Assembly (NCBI GenBank): GCA_022749815.1
Contig: JAKIWV010000001.1
Coordinates: forward strand, 124,001 to 188,000
From: Thermoplasmata archaeon
GTDB taxonomy: Archaea > Thermoplasmatota > Thermoplasmata > Lutacidiplasmatales > UBA184
Reading direction: 5' to 3'
DNA length: 64,000 bases
A program made the translations under genes and the position numbers. This document shows positions 52,033 to 60,800 of this stretch, piece after piece. Positions within the stretch are counted from its first letter, which is position 1. Every line of letters begins with the position of its first letter. The notes beneath the pieces were generated by a model. That model was not told the DNA's origin and ran no database searches. It saw nothing but the letters and a program-made list of their open reading frames with translations.

Positions 52033-52500
52033 ATGCATCTGCGGTACTCTGGAGTGCGCGTGACCGATCTCGAGCGTTCGCTGCGATTCTACACCAAGGC
52101 CCTGGGCCTCCAGGAGGTCGCGAGGGGAGATCTGAGCCAGTACGGGCGTGGCACCTGGATCCTCCTCCAGGACCCCGCGTCCCATCAGCGTCTCGAGCTC
52201 AACTGGTATCCGAAGGGCTCGCAGTTCGATGTGCCGTTCGTGGTGGGCGAAGGATTGGACCATGTCGGATTCTTCCTGGGCTCGGTCCCCGCCGCCACCT
52301 TGACCCGAATCTACCGCCGGCTTCTGCGCCAGGGGGCCGGTCCGACCAATGTCAGTCCCGCCTCGACGGGCGGGTGGGTGGGCTACGTGACGGACCCCGA
52401 TGGGAACTGGATCGAGATCTTCCGCGACCAAACCCTCGCCGAGAAGCGACGGGAGAAAGCCGAGGCCGCGGCCGAGAAGCCCCGGAAGCGTCGGTCCTGA
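52033..52500 (+). CDS. VOC/glyoxalase-fold protein
   Basis: Protein of 155 residues. The two VOC half-motifs are LRYSGVRVTDLERSLRFYTKALGLQEV and GLDHVGFFL...GYVTDPDGNWIEIF, with an H in LDHVGF and E in WIEIF where metals bind in glyoxalase I and extradiol dioxygenases. The C-terminal ~20 residues form a charged K/R/E/A helix. Lactoylglutathione-lyase-like annotation is common, but the substrate is uncertain. ATG start under a TATA-like box, divergent from the rpoE' operon. Confidence 0.85.
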   Translation: MHLRYSGVRVTDLERSLRFYTKALGLQEVARGDLSQYGRGTWILLQDPASHQRLELNWYPKGSQFDVPFVVGEGLDHVGFFLGSVPAATLTRIYRRLLRQGAGPTNVSPASTGGWVGYVTDPDGNWIEIFRDQTLAEKRREKAEAAAEKPRKRRS

Positions 52501-52501
52501 G

Positions 52502-53521
52502 CTAGGCCCGGAGGCCCAGCGTCAGGTCCGTTACGGCGATCGACGCGGACGCGTCGGCGGCCAAGTCGAACATCGCCCGGATCGCATCGATGTTTTCGGG
52601 CACCACGATCGATTCCTGATGGATCGCCTGGAAGAAATGCAGGTCCGCGCCGTTGAGGTGCACGCCGTCCTCCCAGAGGACGTTCTTCATCATGTCACTT
52701 CGGGGCGCGGCGTGGTCTCGGGCGTACTCGAGTACCTGAGGGGTTCCCTCGATCCGCTCCCAGCTGTGGAACACGTGGAAGCGCGGCGTTTCCCGGAAGG
52801 CGGCAATGACGTCCGCGGCGCTGGCCGGTGGTCGGCGCAACCGGACGTGGTTGACGTGGACGTGCATGAGCGTGGTGGGGACCACGACGGCCGTCGTGGC
52901 GATGGGAAGGTCGGGGAAGATCGTTTGGGCGTCCGGCGTGTGGTGCGACGGGAACTGGAAGGTCGGTAGGATTCCATTGACCGGGCCCTTCCGAGTCTCC
53001 GTGGGGTCGGCGGCCCGCCGGATCAAGGTGGCATCCCAACGGTCCACGCCATATCGCGCCCGGAGGACCGCAGCGGCACGGACGATACCGGTCGTGTTGC
53101 AGGAGACGACCCGGACGCGACTCTTCCCTCGCGCGGCGTCGTAGTTCGCCAGCGCGCTGAACGAGACCTCCGCGACGTCCGGCTTCTCCCCCCCCTGGAA
53201 GATGGCCTTCAGGTGCGCCGACTGGTACTTGGCGAGATACTCACGCCCCACCTTGTCCGGCGTCGCGTCGACGATCACGTCTGCGTTCTGGAACATCTCG
53301 TCCGCTGTGCCGGCTACCGATAGACCCGCGGCCCGGAACTCCTCGAGCTTACCGGCCCCGCCGACGAAGAGCGGATAGCCTCGATCCGTGGCGAGCCGCG
53401 CCTCGAAACTGGGCCGGGTCTTGGCCACGCCGACGAGCTTCATGTCGGGTTGTTTCGCGACGGCATCCGCCACTCGCTTCCCGATCGTTCCGAACCCGTT
53501 AACGGCCACGCGAACCGTCAT
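52502..53521 (-). CDS. gap: Archaeal type II glyceraldehyde-3-phosphate dehydrogenase
   Basis: Protein of 339 residues. Rossmann motif VAVNGFGTIGKRVADAV and the catalytic Cys in VVSCNTTGIVR match the archaeal NAD(P)-dependent enzyme; FPSHHTPDAQTI and TTLMHVHVN are family-specific. It interconverts glyceraldehyde-3-phosphate and 1,3-bisphosphoglycerate in gluconeogenesis. ATG 53521 was chosen over an upstream open frame; a minus-strand CTTTATGC lies about 35 nt before it. Confidence 0.93.
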   Translation of the reverse strand: MTVRVAVNGFGTIGKRVADAVAKQPDMKLVGVAKTRPSFEARLATDRGYPLFVGGAGKLEEFRAAGLSVAGTADEMFQNADVIVDATPDKVGREYLAKYQSAHLKAIFQGGEKPDVAEVSFSALANYDAARGKSRVRVVSCNTTGIVRAAAVLRARYGVDRWDATLIRRAADPTETRKGPVNGILPTFQFPSHHTPDAQTIFPDLPIATTAVVVPTTLMHVHVNHVRLRRPPASAADVIAAFRETPRFHVFHSWERIEGTPQVLEYARDHAAPRSDMMKNVLWEDGVHLNGADLHFFQAIHQESIVVPENIDAIRAMFDLAADASASIAVTDLTLGLRA

Positions 53522-53616
53522 GCAGCGCTCGTGCGAGCGAGTCGGCCGGCGCATAAAGGATTGAGGGACCGCCGGGCGCGACGCGAGACTCCGGCCGGGC
53601 CGGGCAACACCGGAAC

Positions 53617-53624
53617 GCTTTAGC
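53617..53624 (+). promoter_or_regulatory. TATA-like box GCTTTAGC
   Basis: Placed 31-38 nt before the ATG of the acyl-CoA dehydrogenase gene at 53655. Confidence 0.45.
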
Positions 53625-53654
53625 GGGCGACCGCCGTGACGCGACCGGTTGACT

Positions 53655-54845
53655 ATGGATTTCGCCCTCAGCGAGGAGGAATCGGCCTTCCAGAATGCCG
53701 TACGAAAATTCGGAGACAAGGTCCTGCGGCCTCACGAGCGGCAGATCGATTCGGAGGGCAGGATTCCCGATACCGTGCTCCAGGAGATGGCTCGTCTCGG
53801 CCTGCTCTCGCCGCTCGTGTCCCCAGAGTACGGGGGACTCGGCGCCTCCGCAGTCCTCACCGAACTCGCGGCCGAGGAGATCGGCCGGGGGGACTTCTCG
53901 ATGGCAACGGCGGTCTTCTTCTTACTCGAGGCCGGCTGGGGATGGACCCTCGCGAAGCATGGCACTGAAGAGGCGAAGCGCGAGATTCTGCCGGCGGTGA
54001 CCTCCGGCAAGGCGTTCCTCGGCATCGCTACGACGGAGCCGGGAGGAGGCAGCGACCTCGAGAACATGACGACGGAATCCCGGCACGAGGGAGACGGCTA
54101 CGTCCTCCGCGGCGAGAAGGCGTTCCTGTCGGGAGTCGAAGAGGCGAAACGACTGGGGGGGGGCCACCTGACCCTCAGCCACAATCGGGGAGGCTCCGGG
54201 TTCAATTTCATCTACGTACCGACCAACAGCCCTGGAATCTCATCACAGAAATTCGAGAACATGGGCCGTATGGGAATCTCCACCGGCGGGCTCACCTACG
54301 CCGACGTGCACCTTCCCGCCCGCTACCGGATCGGCGAGGAGGGGAAGGGATTCCAATACGCCATGGAGGGTTTCCAAGTCGCCCGTACGTTCGTCTCGGC
54401 CGCGTGCGTGGGCGCCGCGGAACGAGCCCTCGAAACCGGCATCGGCTGGATCAAGGAGCGGAAGGCCTTCGGACAGGCGTTGGGGAAGTTCGAAGGAATC
54501 CAGTTCGAGATGGCCGACCTCTACACCCAAATCGAGTCCGTCAAGTGGCAATGCCGGCGCGCGGCTTGGCTGATCGACCGCTACGTGATGCGTGGCGACG
54601 CGTCGCACCGGTCCGAGATCGACAAGGTCGTCGCGAGCGTGAAGCTCACCGCTCCGCAAGTTGCGTTCGATACCGTTCGGCGGGTCATGATGTGGTTCGG
54701 CGCCGCCGGCTACACGAAGGATGTCGGTCTCGAACTCGGGTTCCGGGGCATCATGTCGTACATGGTGGGGGCCGAGGGCGGCCTCAACATCATGCGGATC
54801 ATCCTCGGTCGCGAGCTTTTGGGCAAGGAATTCCTGCCGTACTAG
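53655..54845 (+). CDS. Acyl-CoA dehydrogenase
   Basis: Protein of 396 residues. It opens with DFALSEEESAFQNAVRKF, FAD/substrate motifs ATTEPGGGSDLENM and RGEKAFLSG lie in the middle, and the C-terminal ERKAFGQALGKFEGIQFEMADL helix is typical. The catalytic glutamate is probably in VGAEGGLNIMR near the C-terminus, at the position of YEGT in relatives. It would oxidise an acyl-CoA with electron transfer to ETF. ATG 53655 is preferred to TTG 53649. thiL follows after 7 bp, probably in the same transcript. Confidence 0.9.
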   Translation: MDFALSEEESAFQNAVRKFGDKVLRPHERQIDSEGRIPDTVLQEMARLGLLSPLVSPEYGGLGASAVLTELAAEEIGRGDFSMATAVFFLLEAGWGWTLAKHGTEEAKREILPAVTSGKAFLGIATTEPGGGSDLENMTTESRHEGDGYVLRGEKAFLSGVEEAKRLGGGHLTLSHNRGGSGFNFIYVPTNSPGISSQKFENMGRMGISTGGLTYADVHLPARYRIGEEGKGFQYAMEGFQVARTFVSAACVGAAERALETGIGWIKERKAFGQALGKFEGIQFEMADLYTQIESVKWQCRRAAWLIDRYVMRGDASHRSEIDKVVASVKLTAPQVAFDTVRRVMMWFGAAGYTKDVGLELGFRGIMSYMVGAEGGLNIMRIILGRELLGKEFLPY

Positions 54846-54852
54846 TAGAGGC

Positions 54853-55812
54853 ATGCCGACGACGCGAGGCCGGCCCCGCTCCGTCGAGCTGAATGAGCGC
54901 GCCTTCCACCGGTGGGCACGAACCCACCTACCGGCCGGCCGGGCCGGCCTGCTCCCCCTGGGCGATGACGCCGCCGCGCTCAGCGTGGGAAGGCACCGCG
55001 TCGTCCTTCTGTCCTCGGATGCGCTCATCGAAGGGGTTCATTTCGCTCGAGGCTCCCCCCCACTGCGGATCGGGGAAGCGGCGGCCGCAGTGAACCTCAG
55101 CGACATCGCGGCCAAGGGGGGTGTTCCCGCGGCGCTTCTCATGGACCTCCTCGCTCCCCCGGGCACTCCGGAGGTGTGGGCCCGATCGGTCCTTCGGGGG
55201 GCCGAACGGATGGCGGCCCAGTTCGGCTGCCACGTCGTCGGCGGCGACACCAAGCCCAGCCCGACGCGTGCCGTGGTCGGGTGCTCGGTGGGATGGGCCG
55301 GGAAGGAATCGCTCCCGACCCGGGGTGGGGCGCAGGCCGGTGACCAGGTCGTCACGACTGGGGTCGTTGGGTACGGCGGAGCCTTTCGGTCGGACATCAC
55401 CGCTGCGCTCCGAGTCCGCCCTCGGATCCCCGAGGGGCGGGTCCTCGGGCCGGTCGCCCATTCCATGACGGATACTTCCGACGGGATCGCGGACGCGGCG
55501 CACCTCCTCGCGGAGGCGAGTCGCCGGAGGATTGTCCTCGTGGCGGAACAACTCCCGCTCCATCCTCGGCTGCGGAGGTCGATCCGGTCGGTCCCCGGGA
55601 GACTCCGCGCGGCGTTCTACGGCGGGGACTACGAGCTCCTCGCTACGATGACGGCCGGCCGCGTGGCGTCGGTCCGCGCCGCGTTGCGTCGCCTGGGATG
55701 CCCGCTGACTTTAGTAGGACGCGTCGAGCACGGCAGCGGTGCCTGGCTCGAGCGGGACGGAATCATCCGCCCACTCCCCGGGGCCGGCTGGCGTCACTTC
55801 GACCGCCGCTGA
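54853..55812 (+). CDS. thiL: Thiamine-monophosphate kinase
   Basis: Protein of 319 residues. PurM-like motifs LGDDAAAL, SSDALIEGVHF, NLSDIAAKGG and TDTSDGIADAAHLL match ThiL, which makes thiamine diphosphate from the monophosphate using ATP. An N-terminal extension of about 20 basic residues precedes the ELNERAF start. ATG 54853, 7 bp after the acyl-CoA dehydrogenase stop. Confidence 0.9.
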   Translation: MPTTRGRPRSVELNERAFHRWARTHLPAGRAGLLPLGDDAAALSVGRHRVVLLSSDALIEGVHFARGSPPLRIGEAAAAVNLSDIAAKGGVPAALLMDLLAPPGTPEVWARSVLRGAERMAAQFGCHVVGGDTKPSPTRAVVGCSVGWAGKESLPTRGGAQAGDQVVTTGVVGYGGAFRSDITAALRVRPRIPEGRVLGPVAHSMTDTSDGIADAAHLLAEASRRRIVLVAEQLPLHPRLRRSIRSVPGRLRAAFYGGDYELLATMTAGRVASVRAALRRLGCPLTLVGRVEHGSGAWLERDGIIRPLPGAGWRHFDRR

Positions 55813-55825
55813 GCGATTTTCGGAG

Positions 55826-55833
55826 ACTTTATC
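55826..55833 (+). promoter_or_regulatory. TATA box ACTTTATC
   Basis: Lies 26-33 nt before the ATG at 55859, defining a leaderless start for the ABC exporter operon. Confidence 0.55.
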
Positions 55834-55858
55834 CTCCGCGCCCCTTCGGCCGCCCGCC

Positions 55859-56791
55859 ATGGAGGCCCTCGTTTCTCGTGCGCTGTCCAAGACGTACCGC
55901 GGCTCTCGCGGGACCGTCCGGGCGCTCGATGCCGTGGACATGTCCATCGCGAAGGGCCGCCTCTTCGCTTTCCTCGGCCGGAACGGGGCCGGCAAGACCA
56001 CGTTCATCAAGATCGCCACGGCCCTCCTCCTCCCCACCTCAGGTACTGTGGAGCTGTTCGGCGTGGACGTGGTCGACCATGCGCGCGAGGTCCGGGAACA
56101 AATAGCGATCGTACCGCAGGAAGGAAAACCGTTCTACCATCTGACCCCGCGCGAGCACATCGTGGAGTACCTCCGCGTGCGGGGGGCAACAGGGGAGTCG
56201 GCCAAGAATCGTGCCCAGGAGGTGCTGCAAGGGATGGGACTCGTCCAGTACCAGGATATTCCGGCGATGGTGCTCTCCGGCGGCCTCCAGCAGCGCACCC
56301 TCGTCGCCATGGTGCTCGCCACCGAAGCGCCGTTTCTCTTCCTCGATGAGCCGACGCTCGGCATGGACCCCTTCGCACGACGTCAGGTGTGGGAAGTGAT
56401 CCGTCGAGCGGCGCGGAAGGGTTCCACGGTGCTCCTCACCACCCATTATCTCGACGAGGCGGAACAACTCTCCGAGGAACTCTCCGTCATCGAGGGGGGG
56501 CACGTACTTTACCAGGGGACGGCCGAGGCCCTGAAGTCGAAGGTCCACCTGGAGATCCGGCTGCAGTTCGAGGGTGGCTTCACCACGCAGGAGCTGGCCA
56601 GCTACGGCCAGGTCTTCACGGAACACGGTCGGGTGACTCTCTTGACGACGCGGGGCCGGGTGCCCGAGCTCACGCAGCGGGCGCTCGAACGCAAGACCGC
56701 GATCAACGTCGGCCCGGTCACGCTGGAGGAAGCCTTCCTGACCCTCGTCGGTCGCACCATCGAGGATGAAGACGCGGAGGCGGCACCGTGA
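55859..56791 (+). CDS. ABC transporter ATP-binding protein (second exporter)
   Basis: Protein of 310 residues. Walker A GRNGAGKTT (~41), signature LSGGLQQRT (~141), Walker B FLFLDEPTLGMDP (~160) and switch HYLDEAEQL are intact. It belongs to the ABC-2 exporter ATPases. The C-terminal ~90 residues form the regulatory tail (LTQRALERKTAINVGPVTLEEAFLTL). The permease start overlaps the stop by 4 bp (GTGA), so the two are translationally coupled. Confidence 0.92.
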   Translation: MEALVSRALSKTYRGSRGTVRALDAVDMSIAKGRLFAFLGRNGAGKTTFIKIATALLLPTSGTVELFGVDVVDHAREVREQIAIVPQEGKPFYHLTPREHIVEYLRVRGATGESAKNRAQEVLQGMGLVQYQDIPAMVLSGGLQQRTLVAMVLATEAPFLFLDEPTLGMDPFARRQVWEVIRRAARKGSTVLLTTHYLDEAEQLSEELSVIEGGHVLYQGTAEALKSKVHLEIRLQFEGGFTTQELASYGQVFTEHGRVTLLTTRGRVPELTQRALERKTAINVGPVTLEEAFLTLVGRTIEDEDAEAAP

Positions 56792-57552
56792 GCTGGAAAA
56801 CGCAGGCCAACGCTATCTGGCGAATTTGCTACTTTTACGGGTTCCTCGCGCTGCGCCGGGCCCCGCTGCTGTTCATCGCGATATTTCTGACGCCGCTCAG
56901 CTTCCTGTTCTTCCTCTACGTCGTCGCTCCTCACTCTGCGCTCCCATTCGGCGTCGTCGGCGGGATCCTCTTCTCCGCCCTGTTCACCGGAAACGGGATG
57001 ATGAACGACTGCGCGTATCTGCGCCTCGAACGACAGCTACAGCAGGTGTTCATCACGAGCCCGCTCCGTCCGATGTCGTGGGTGCTCGGAATGGCACTCG
57101 GCGAACTCGCCTGGACCATCCCGGCGTTGGCGTTGTTCATCTTCGTGCTTTCGTTGATCGTTTCGCTCAGTCCCATCGCGGTCCTCGGCCTAATCGGGGT
57201 GGTCCTGCTGACCTGGCTGTTGGCGACGAGCCTCGGGTTCCTGATCTCGACCTTCTTCCGACAACTTCGCGAGATCTGGCCCATCGGCACTGTGGTCTTC
57301 ACGAGCCTCTCCGTCCTTCCGCCGATCTTCTATTCGCTGGCCGCGGTTCCCGAGAGGGTCCGGTGGGCCGCGTTCCTCGCGCCGTCGACGTTCGCCTCCC
57401 AACTGGCCGACCGCGTGGCGGGGTTGCCCGTGACCGCCGTACCGGCCATCCCCGCGCTCTCCTCGGTCCCGTTCGAGGTGATCGGGATGGTTGCCCTGAC
57501 GATTCTGTTCACACTGATGGCGATGCGCCTGGCCCGCTGGCGCGAGCCGTAG
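56788..57552 (+). CDS. ABC-2 type transporter permease
   Basis: Protein of 254 residues with six helices and the ABC-2 layout. The N-terminal coupling segment is followed by helices ALRRAPLLFIAIFLTPLSFLFFLYV and a DCAYLRLERQLQQVFITSPLRPM cytosolic loop typical of NodJ/DrrB-like exporters; PPIFYSLAAVPERVRWAAFLAPST is the conserved late loop. GTG start overlapping the ATPase stop. Confidence 0.88.
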   Translation: MSWKTQANAIWRICYFYGFLALRRAPLLFIAIFLTPLSFLFFLYVVAPHSALPFGVVGGILFSALFTGNGMMNDCAYLRLERQLQQVFITSPLRPMSWVLGMALGELAWTIPALALFIFVLSLIVSLSPIAVLGLIGVVLLTWLLATSLGFLISTFFRQLREIWPIGTVVFTSLSVLPPIFYSLAAVPERVRWAAFLAPSTFASQLADRVAGLPVTAVPAIPALSSVPFEVIGMVALTILFTLMAMRLARWREP

Positions 57553-57597
57553 CCCCTTCGCTGGCCGCCGGCGTGTGCCGCTGTCGCAGGCAAAGGT

Positions 57598-57612
57598 GGT
57601 CTCAAATAGACC
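57598..57612 (+). promoter_or_regulatory. Inverted repeat overlapping the gdh promoter
   Basis: GGTCT and AGACC arms flank CAAAT, 33-47 nt before the ATG at 57645; the AT-rich centre lies where a TATA box would be. A regulator bound here would compete with TBP. Confidence 0.35.
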
Positions 57613-57644
57613 GCCTATCTCGTTCGGCGCACAGGTGTCCAAGG

Positions 57645-58907
57645 ATGCCCCCAGATGGTGCTGCCATCAACCCGTTCGAGACCGCGAAGCGCCAGATCGA
57701 TATCGTCGCCGACCTCCTCGACCTCGACGAGGGAGTGCGGGACGTGCTGAAGCACCCGAAGCGCGAGCTCACGGTCAACTTTCCCGTGCGGATGGACAAC
57801 GGATCGTACCGCGTCTTCACGGGGTACCGGGTCCAATACAGCATGGCCCGGGGCCCGAGCAAGGGCGGCATCCGGTATCACCCCCAGGTCTCCCTGGACG
57901 AGGTCCGGGCCCTCGCCGCATGGATGACATGGAAATGCGCCGTGGTCAACCTCCCGTACGGGGGGGCCAAAGGCGGCATCATCTGCGACCCGAAGCACAT
58001 GAGCCAGGGCGAGCTCGAACGACTGACGCGCCGGTTCGCAACCGAACTCGTACCGATCATCGGCCCGGAGATGGACATCCCCGCGCCGGACGTCTACACC
58101 GACTCCCAGACGATGGCCTGGATCATGGACACCTACTCTCAGATGAAGGGCTACTCGGTCCCCGGCGTCGTGACCGGTAAGCCGATCGCTATCGGCGGGA
58201 GTGAGGGCCGGGGCGAGGCCACGGGACGCGGCTGCGCCTACATCATCCGCGAAGCGGCCCCGCAGATCGGCCTGAAGCTCAAGGGATCGTCCATCGCGGT
58301 CCAGGGATTCGGGAACGCCGGCAGCGTCGCCGCGAACATCCTCCACGACGAGTTCGGGGCGAACATCATCGGCGTCAGCGATTCCAAAGGCGGCGTGTAC
58401 AAGGCGGATGGGTTGAACCTGCACGCCGTCGAGCAGCACAAGCACAAGACCGGCTCGGTCGTCGGGTTCCCGGGGTCGAAGGCCGTATCCAACGAAGAGC
58501 TGCTCGAGGTCAAGACCGATGTCCTGATCCCCGCGGCGCTCGAGAATCAGCTCACGAGCAAGAACGCCAACAAGGTGCAGGCCCGGATCGTCGCCGAAGC
58601 CGCGAACGGCCCGACCGTGCCCGAGGCTGACAAGGTGTTCTTCGAGAAGAAGATCACCGTCCTGCCGGACATCCTGGCCAATGCCGGGGGTGTCACGGTG
58701 AGCTACTTCGAGTGGGCGCAGAACATCCAGGGCTATTCCTGGTCGCTCTCCGAGGTCAACGAACGGCTCAACAAGGTCATGACCGAGTCGTACGCCCGGG
58801 TCCATCAGGTCGCCGAGGAACGGAAGGTCAACAACCGGACGGCGGCGTACGTCGTCGCGATCCAGCGGGTCGTCGACGCCCTGCACATCCGCGGGTTCTT
58901 CCCGTAG
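57645..58907 (+). CDS. gdhA: Glutamate dehydrogenase
   Basis: Protein of 420 residues, the normal hexameric GDH length. Substrate-binding lysines lie in ARGPSKGGIRYHP and PYGGAKGGI; the NAD(P) Rossmann motif is IAVQGFGNAGSVAAN, followed by GVSDSKGGVY. It links 2-oxoglutarate and glutamate, assimilating or releasing ammonium. ATG 57645; a second in-frame ATG is not near. The phosphoribosyltransferase gene starts 26 bp downstream. Confidence 0.93.
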   Translation: MPPDGAAINPFETAKRQIDIVADLLDLDEGVRDVLKHPKRELTVNFPVRMDNGSYRVFTGYRVQYSMARGPSKGGIRYHPQVSLDEVRALAAWMTWKCAVVNLPYGGAKGGIICDPKHMSQGELERLTRRFATELVPIIGPEMDIPAPDVYTDSQTMAWIMDTYSQMKGYSVPGVVTGKPIAIGGSEGRGEATGRGCAYIIREAAPQIGLKLKGSSIAVQGFGNAGSVAANILHDEFGANIIGVSDSKGGVYKADGLNLHAVEQHKHKTGSVVGFPGSKAVSNEELLEVKTDVLIPAALENQLTSKNANKVQARIVAEAANGPTVPEADKVFFEKKITVLPDILANAGGVTVSYFEWAQNIQGYSWSLSEVNERLNKVMTESYARVHQVAEERKVNNRTAAYVVAIQRVVDALHIRGFFP

Positions 58908-58933
58908 ACGCTCCCCGGGCGGCTCGACCATCC

Positions 58934-59560
58934 GTGAGCGACCTCCCGAAGTGCCGGCTCTCGACCTGGAGCGACGTCGACGCCTGGGCGCGCTCGCTGG
59001 CCGCGCAAGTCCGCGCCGCCGGCCGGACCCCGGAGGTCCTCCTCGGGCTCACCCGCGGAGGTTGGGTACCGGCCCGACTCGTGGCCGACCTCCTGGGAGT
59101 GAAGCGGCTGCTGGCGCTCCAGACGGCGCACTGGGGCGTGACGGCCACGAAGGACGGACACGCCGCTCTCACGGAACGGCTCACCGCGTCCGTGGAAGGC
59201 AGCACCGTGCTTCTCGTGGACGACATCACGGACACCGGGGAGAGCCTCGCACTGGCCGCCGACCACGTCCGGACCGAGGGCCGCCCGGCCCGCCTCGAGA
59301 CGGCCACGTGCCTCCACGTCGCCCACTCGAAATTCGCCCCGACCTACTTCGCCGAGGAGATACCCGCCGACCGCTGGGTGTGGGTGGTCTTTCCGTGGAC
59401 GTACTGGGAAGACTTGCGGGCCCTCTCGGCCCGCGCCCTCCCCGAGGGAAAGGATGCCGCCGGCGTGGCGCAGCTGCTCCGCGAGGGATGCCACCTGACC
59501 GTCCCGCCGGCGGACGTCGAGCGGGCGCTCCGGGAGAGCGCGGCCTCTTCGGCCCAGTAA
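58934..59560 (+). CDS. Type I phosphoribosyltransferase (purine salvage-like)
   Basis: Protein of 208 residues. The PRPP-binding loop LLVDDITDTGESLALA (~91-106) and GLTRGGWVPARLVADLL (PPi loop) identify a type I PRTase. WVVFPWTYWEDL near the C-terminus resembles the hood of archaeal xanthine/guanine-type enzymes. It would convert a purine base with PRPP to its nucleotide. GTG start shortly after gdh. Confidence 0.82.
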   Translation: MSDLPKCRLSTWSDVDAWARSLAAQVRAAGRTPEVLLGLTRGGWVPARLVADLLGVKRLLALQTAHWGVTATKDGHAALTERLTASVEGSTVLLVDDITDTGESLALAADHVRTEGRPARLETATCLHVAHSKFAPTYFAEEIPADRWVWVVFPWTYWEDLRALSARALPEGKDAAGVAQLLREGCHLTVPPADVERALRESAASSAQ

Positions 59561-59566
59561 GCGGCG

Positions 59567-60652
59567 CTAGCTCTCGGCGGCGGATGCCGCCGCGCTGGCC
59601 GTGCGGTTCTTGAGGTACTGCGTCAGGAACCCGGCGAAGACGAGCATCGCGAGGCCCCCGCCGATCGAAGCGAGAACGAACGGCACGATCGCGGCCTGCT
59701 GGAGGCCCTCCACGTACTCTACGAGGTAGATGATCCCGTAGGCGACGAATCCGAGGGAGATGATCGAGAGCGTCGCGATGGGGTAGGATCGCGGGATGTG
59801 CCCCTTCGCCACGTACCGACGGATCGCCCGGCCGGTCTCCCAGATCATGCCGCCGACCAGCCACCAGATCATCCCGGCGATGAAGAACTGGAGCAGGCGG
59901 GCGAGTTCGTTGGCGGTCAGTGGTAGGTAGGCGTTGTAGCCCACCAGGAACCCGGCGCCGATGATGCCGATGGCGAACAGACCGAAGCCGAACGCGATCG
60001 CCCCCTGACGGATGTCCGACGAGGCGGACCGGAGCGACTCGATGATCGCTTCGTCGATGTCGAACGTCCAGAAGATCAGATAGATGCCGATCAGCAGGAG
60101 CAACCCGATGATGCCCCAGACCACCTGGCCCGCCGCGGCGGCGAATCCGAGGGCGATGAGCACGAGAGCGAAGGGCAGAACCGTCTTGGCGCGCAGCTTG
60201 GGGTCCTTGAGCGCCCGAACGAGCGTGTAGTACGTCGACTCGAGGCCGGGGCTCTGACGGACGATGACCCGGCGGACGCCGTCGATACGCACCCGCGACG
60301 AAAGGATCGGCAGCAGGAATTCGTCCTCAGCGCCGTCGGAGACGAAATACGCGGCTTCGGCGGGGTGCTCCTTGAGCACCTGGTCCAGCTGCTCCGCGAT
60401 GAACCGATCCGAGAGGAGACCCACCTTCGCGGAGCCGGTCAGCGCGACGACCTCGACCTCCTCCTCCGCCTCCCGGAGCTCATCGTGGAGCCGAAGTCCC
60501 CCGAACAACGCGTTCGTGTCGGTGTCTTCCGGATCGGCGGTCCCCAGCTTGGATGCCGCCTCCAATACGGCGGCCCGGCCGATGATCGGACCGTGGAGGC
60601 CGGTCTTGCGACCGATATCATCGTCCCGGTCGACGCAGACTACGAGACGCAT
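59567..60652 (-). CDS. DUF373 family membrane protein
   Basis: Protein of 361 residues. The cytosolic N-terminal domain (MRLVVCVDRDDDIGRKTGLHGPIIGR; SDGAEDEFLLPIL; VRRVIVRQSP) is the archaeal DUF373 signature, followed by six to seven transmembrane helices from about residue 165. The family is almost only archaeal and of unknown function. ATG 60652 chosen from the family N-terminus and a well-placed TATA box. It is convergent with the PRTase gene. Confidence 0.9.
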   Translation of the reverse strand: MRLVVCVDRDDDIGRKTGLHGPIIGRAAVLEAASKLGTADPEDTDTNALFGGLRLHDELREAEEEVEVVALTGSAKVGLLSDRFIAEQLDQVLKEHPAEAAYFVSDGAEDEFLLPILSSRVRIDGVRRVIVRQSPGLESTYYTLVRALKDPKLRAKTVLPFALVLIALGFAAAAGQVVWGIIGLLLLIGIYLIFWTFDIDEAIIESLRSASSDIRQGAIAFGFGLFAIGIIGAGFLVGYNAYLPLTANELARLLQFFIAGMIWWLVGGMIWETGRAIRRYVAKGHIPRSYPIATLSIISLGFVAYGIIYLVEYVEGLQQAAIVPFVLASIGGGLAMLVFAGFLTQYLKNRTASAAASAAES

Positions 60653-60677
60653 GGTGTCCTTAGCACGCCCGCAGGGC

Positions 60678-60685
60678 ACTATTAG
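60678..60685 (-). promoter_or_regulatory. TATA box for the DUF373 gene
   Basis: Minus-strand CTAATAGT lies 26-33 nt before the ATG at 60652; leaderless spacing. Confidence 0.5.
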
Positions 60686-60761
60686 CCCTGTGGTTCACTG
60701 GCTGCTACTCCCACAGAAAGATGGGCCCGGATCCCTCTCGTTCGCCCTCGGTTCGGGGCAG

Positions 60762-60770
60762 CCTTAAAGG
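60762..60770 (+). promoter_or_regulatory. TATA-like box for proS
   Basis: The CCTTAAAGG core, in a GC-rich context, lies about 31-39 nt before the ATG at 60801. Confidence 0.45.
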
Positions 60771-60800
60771 CGGGCGGACCTCCCCCGTCAGCGGTTCCCG

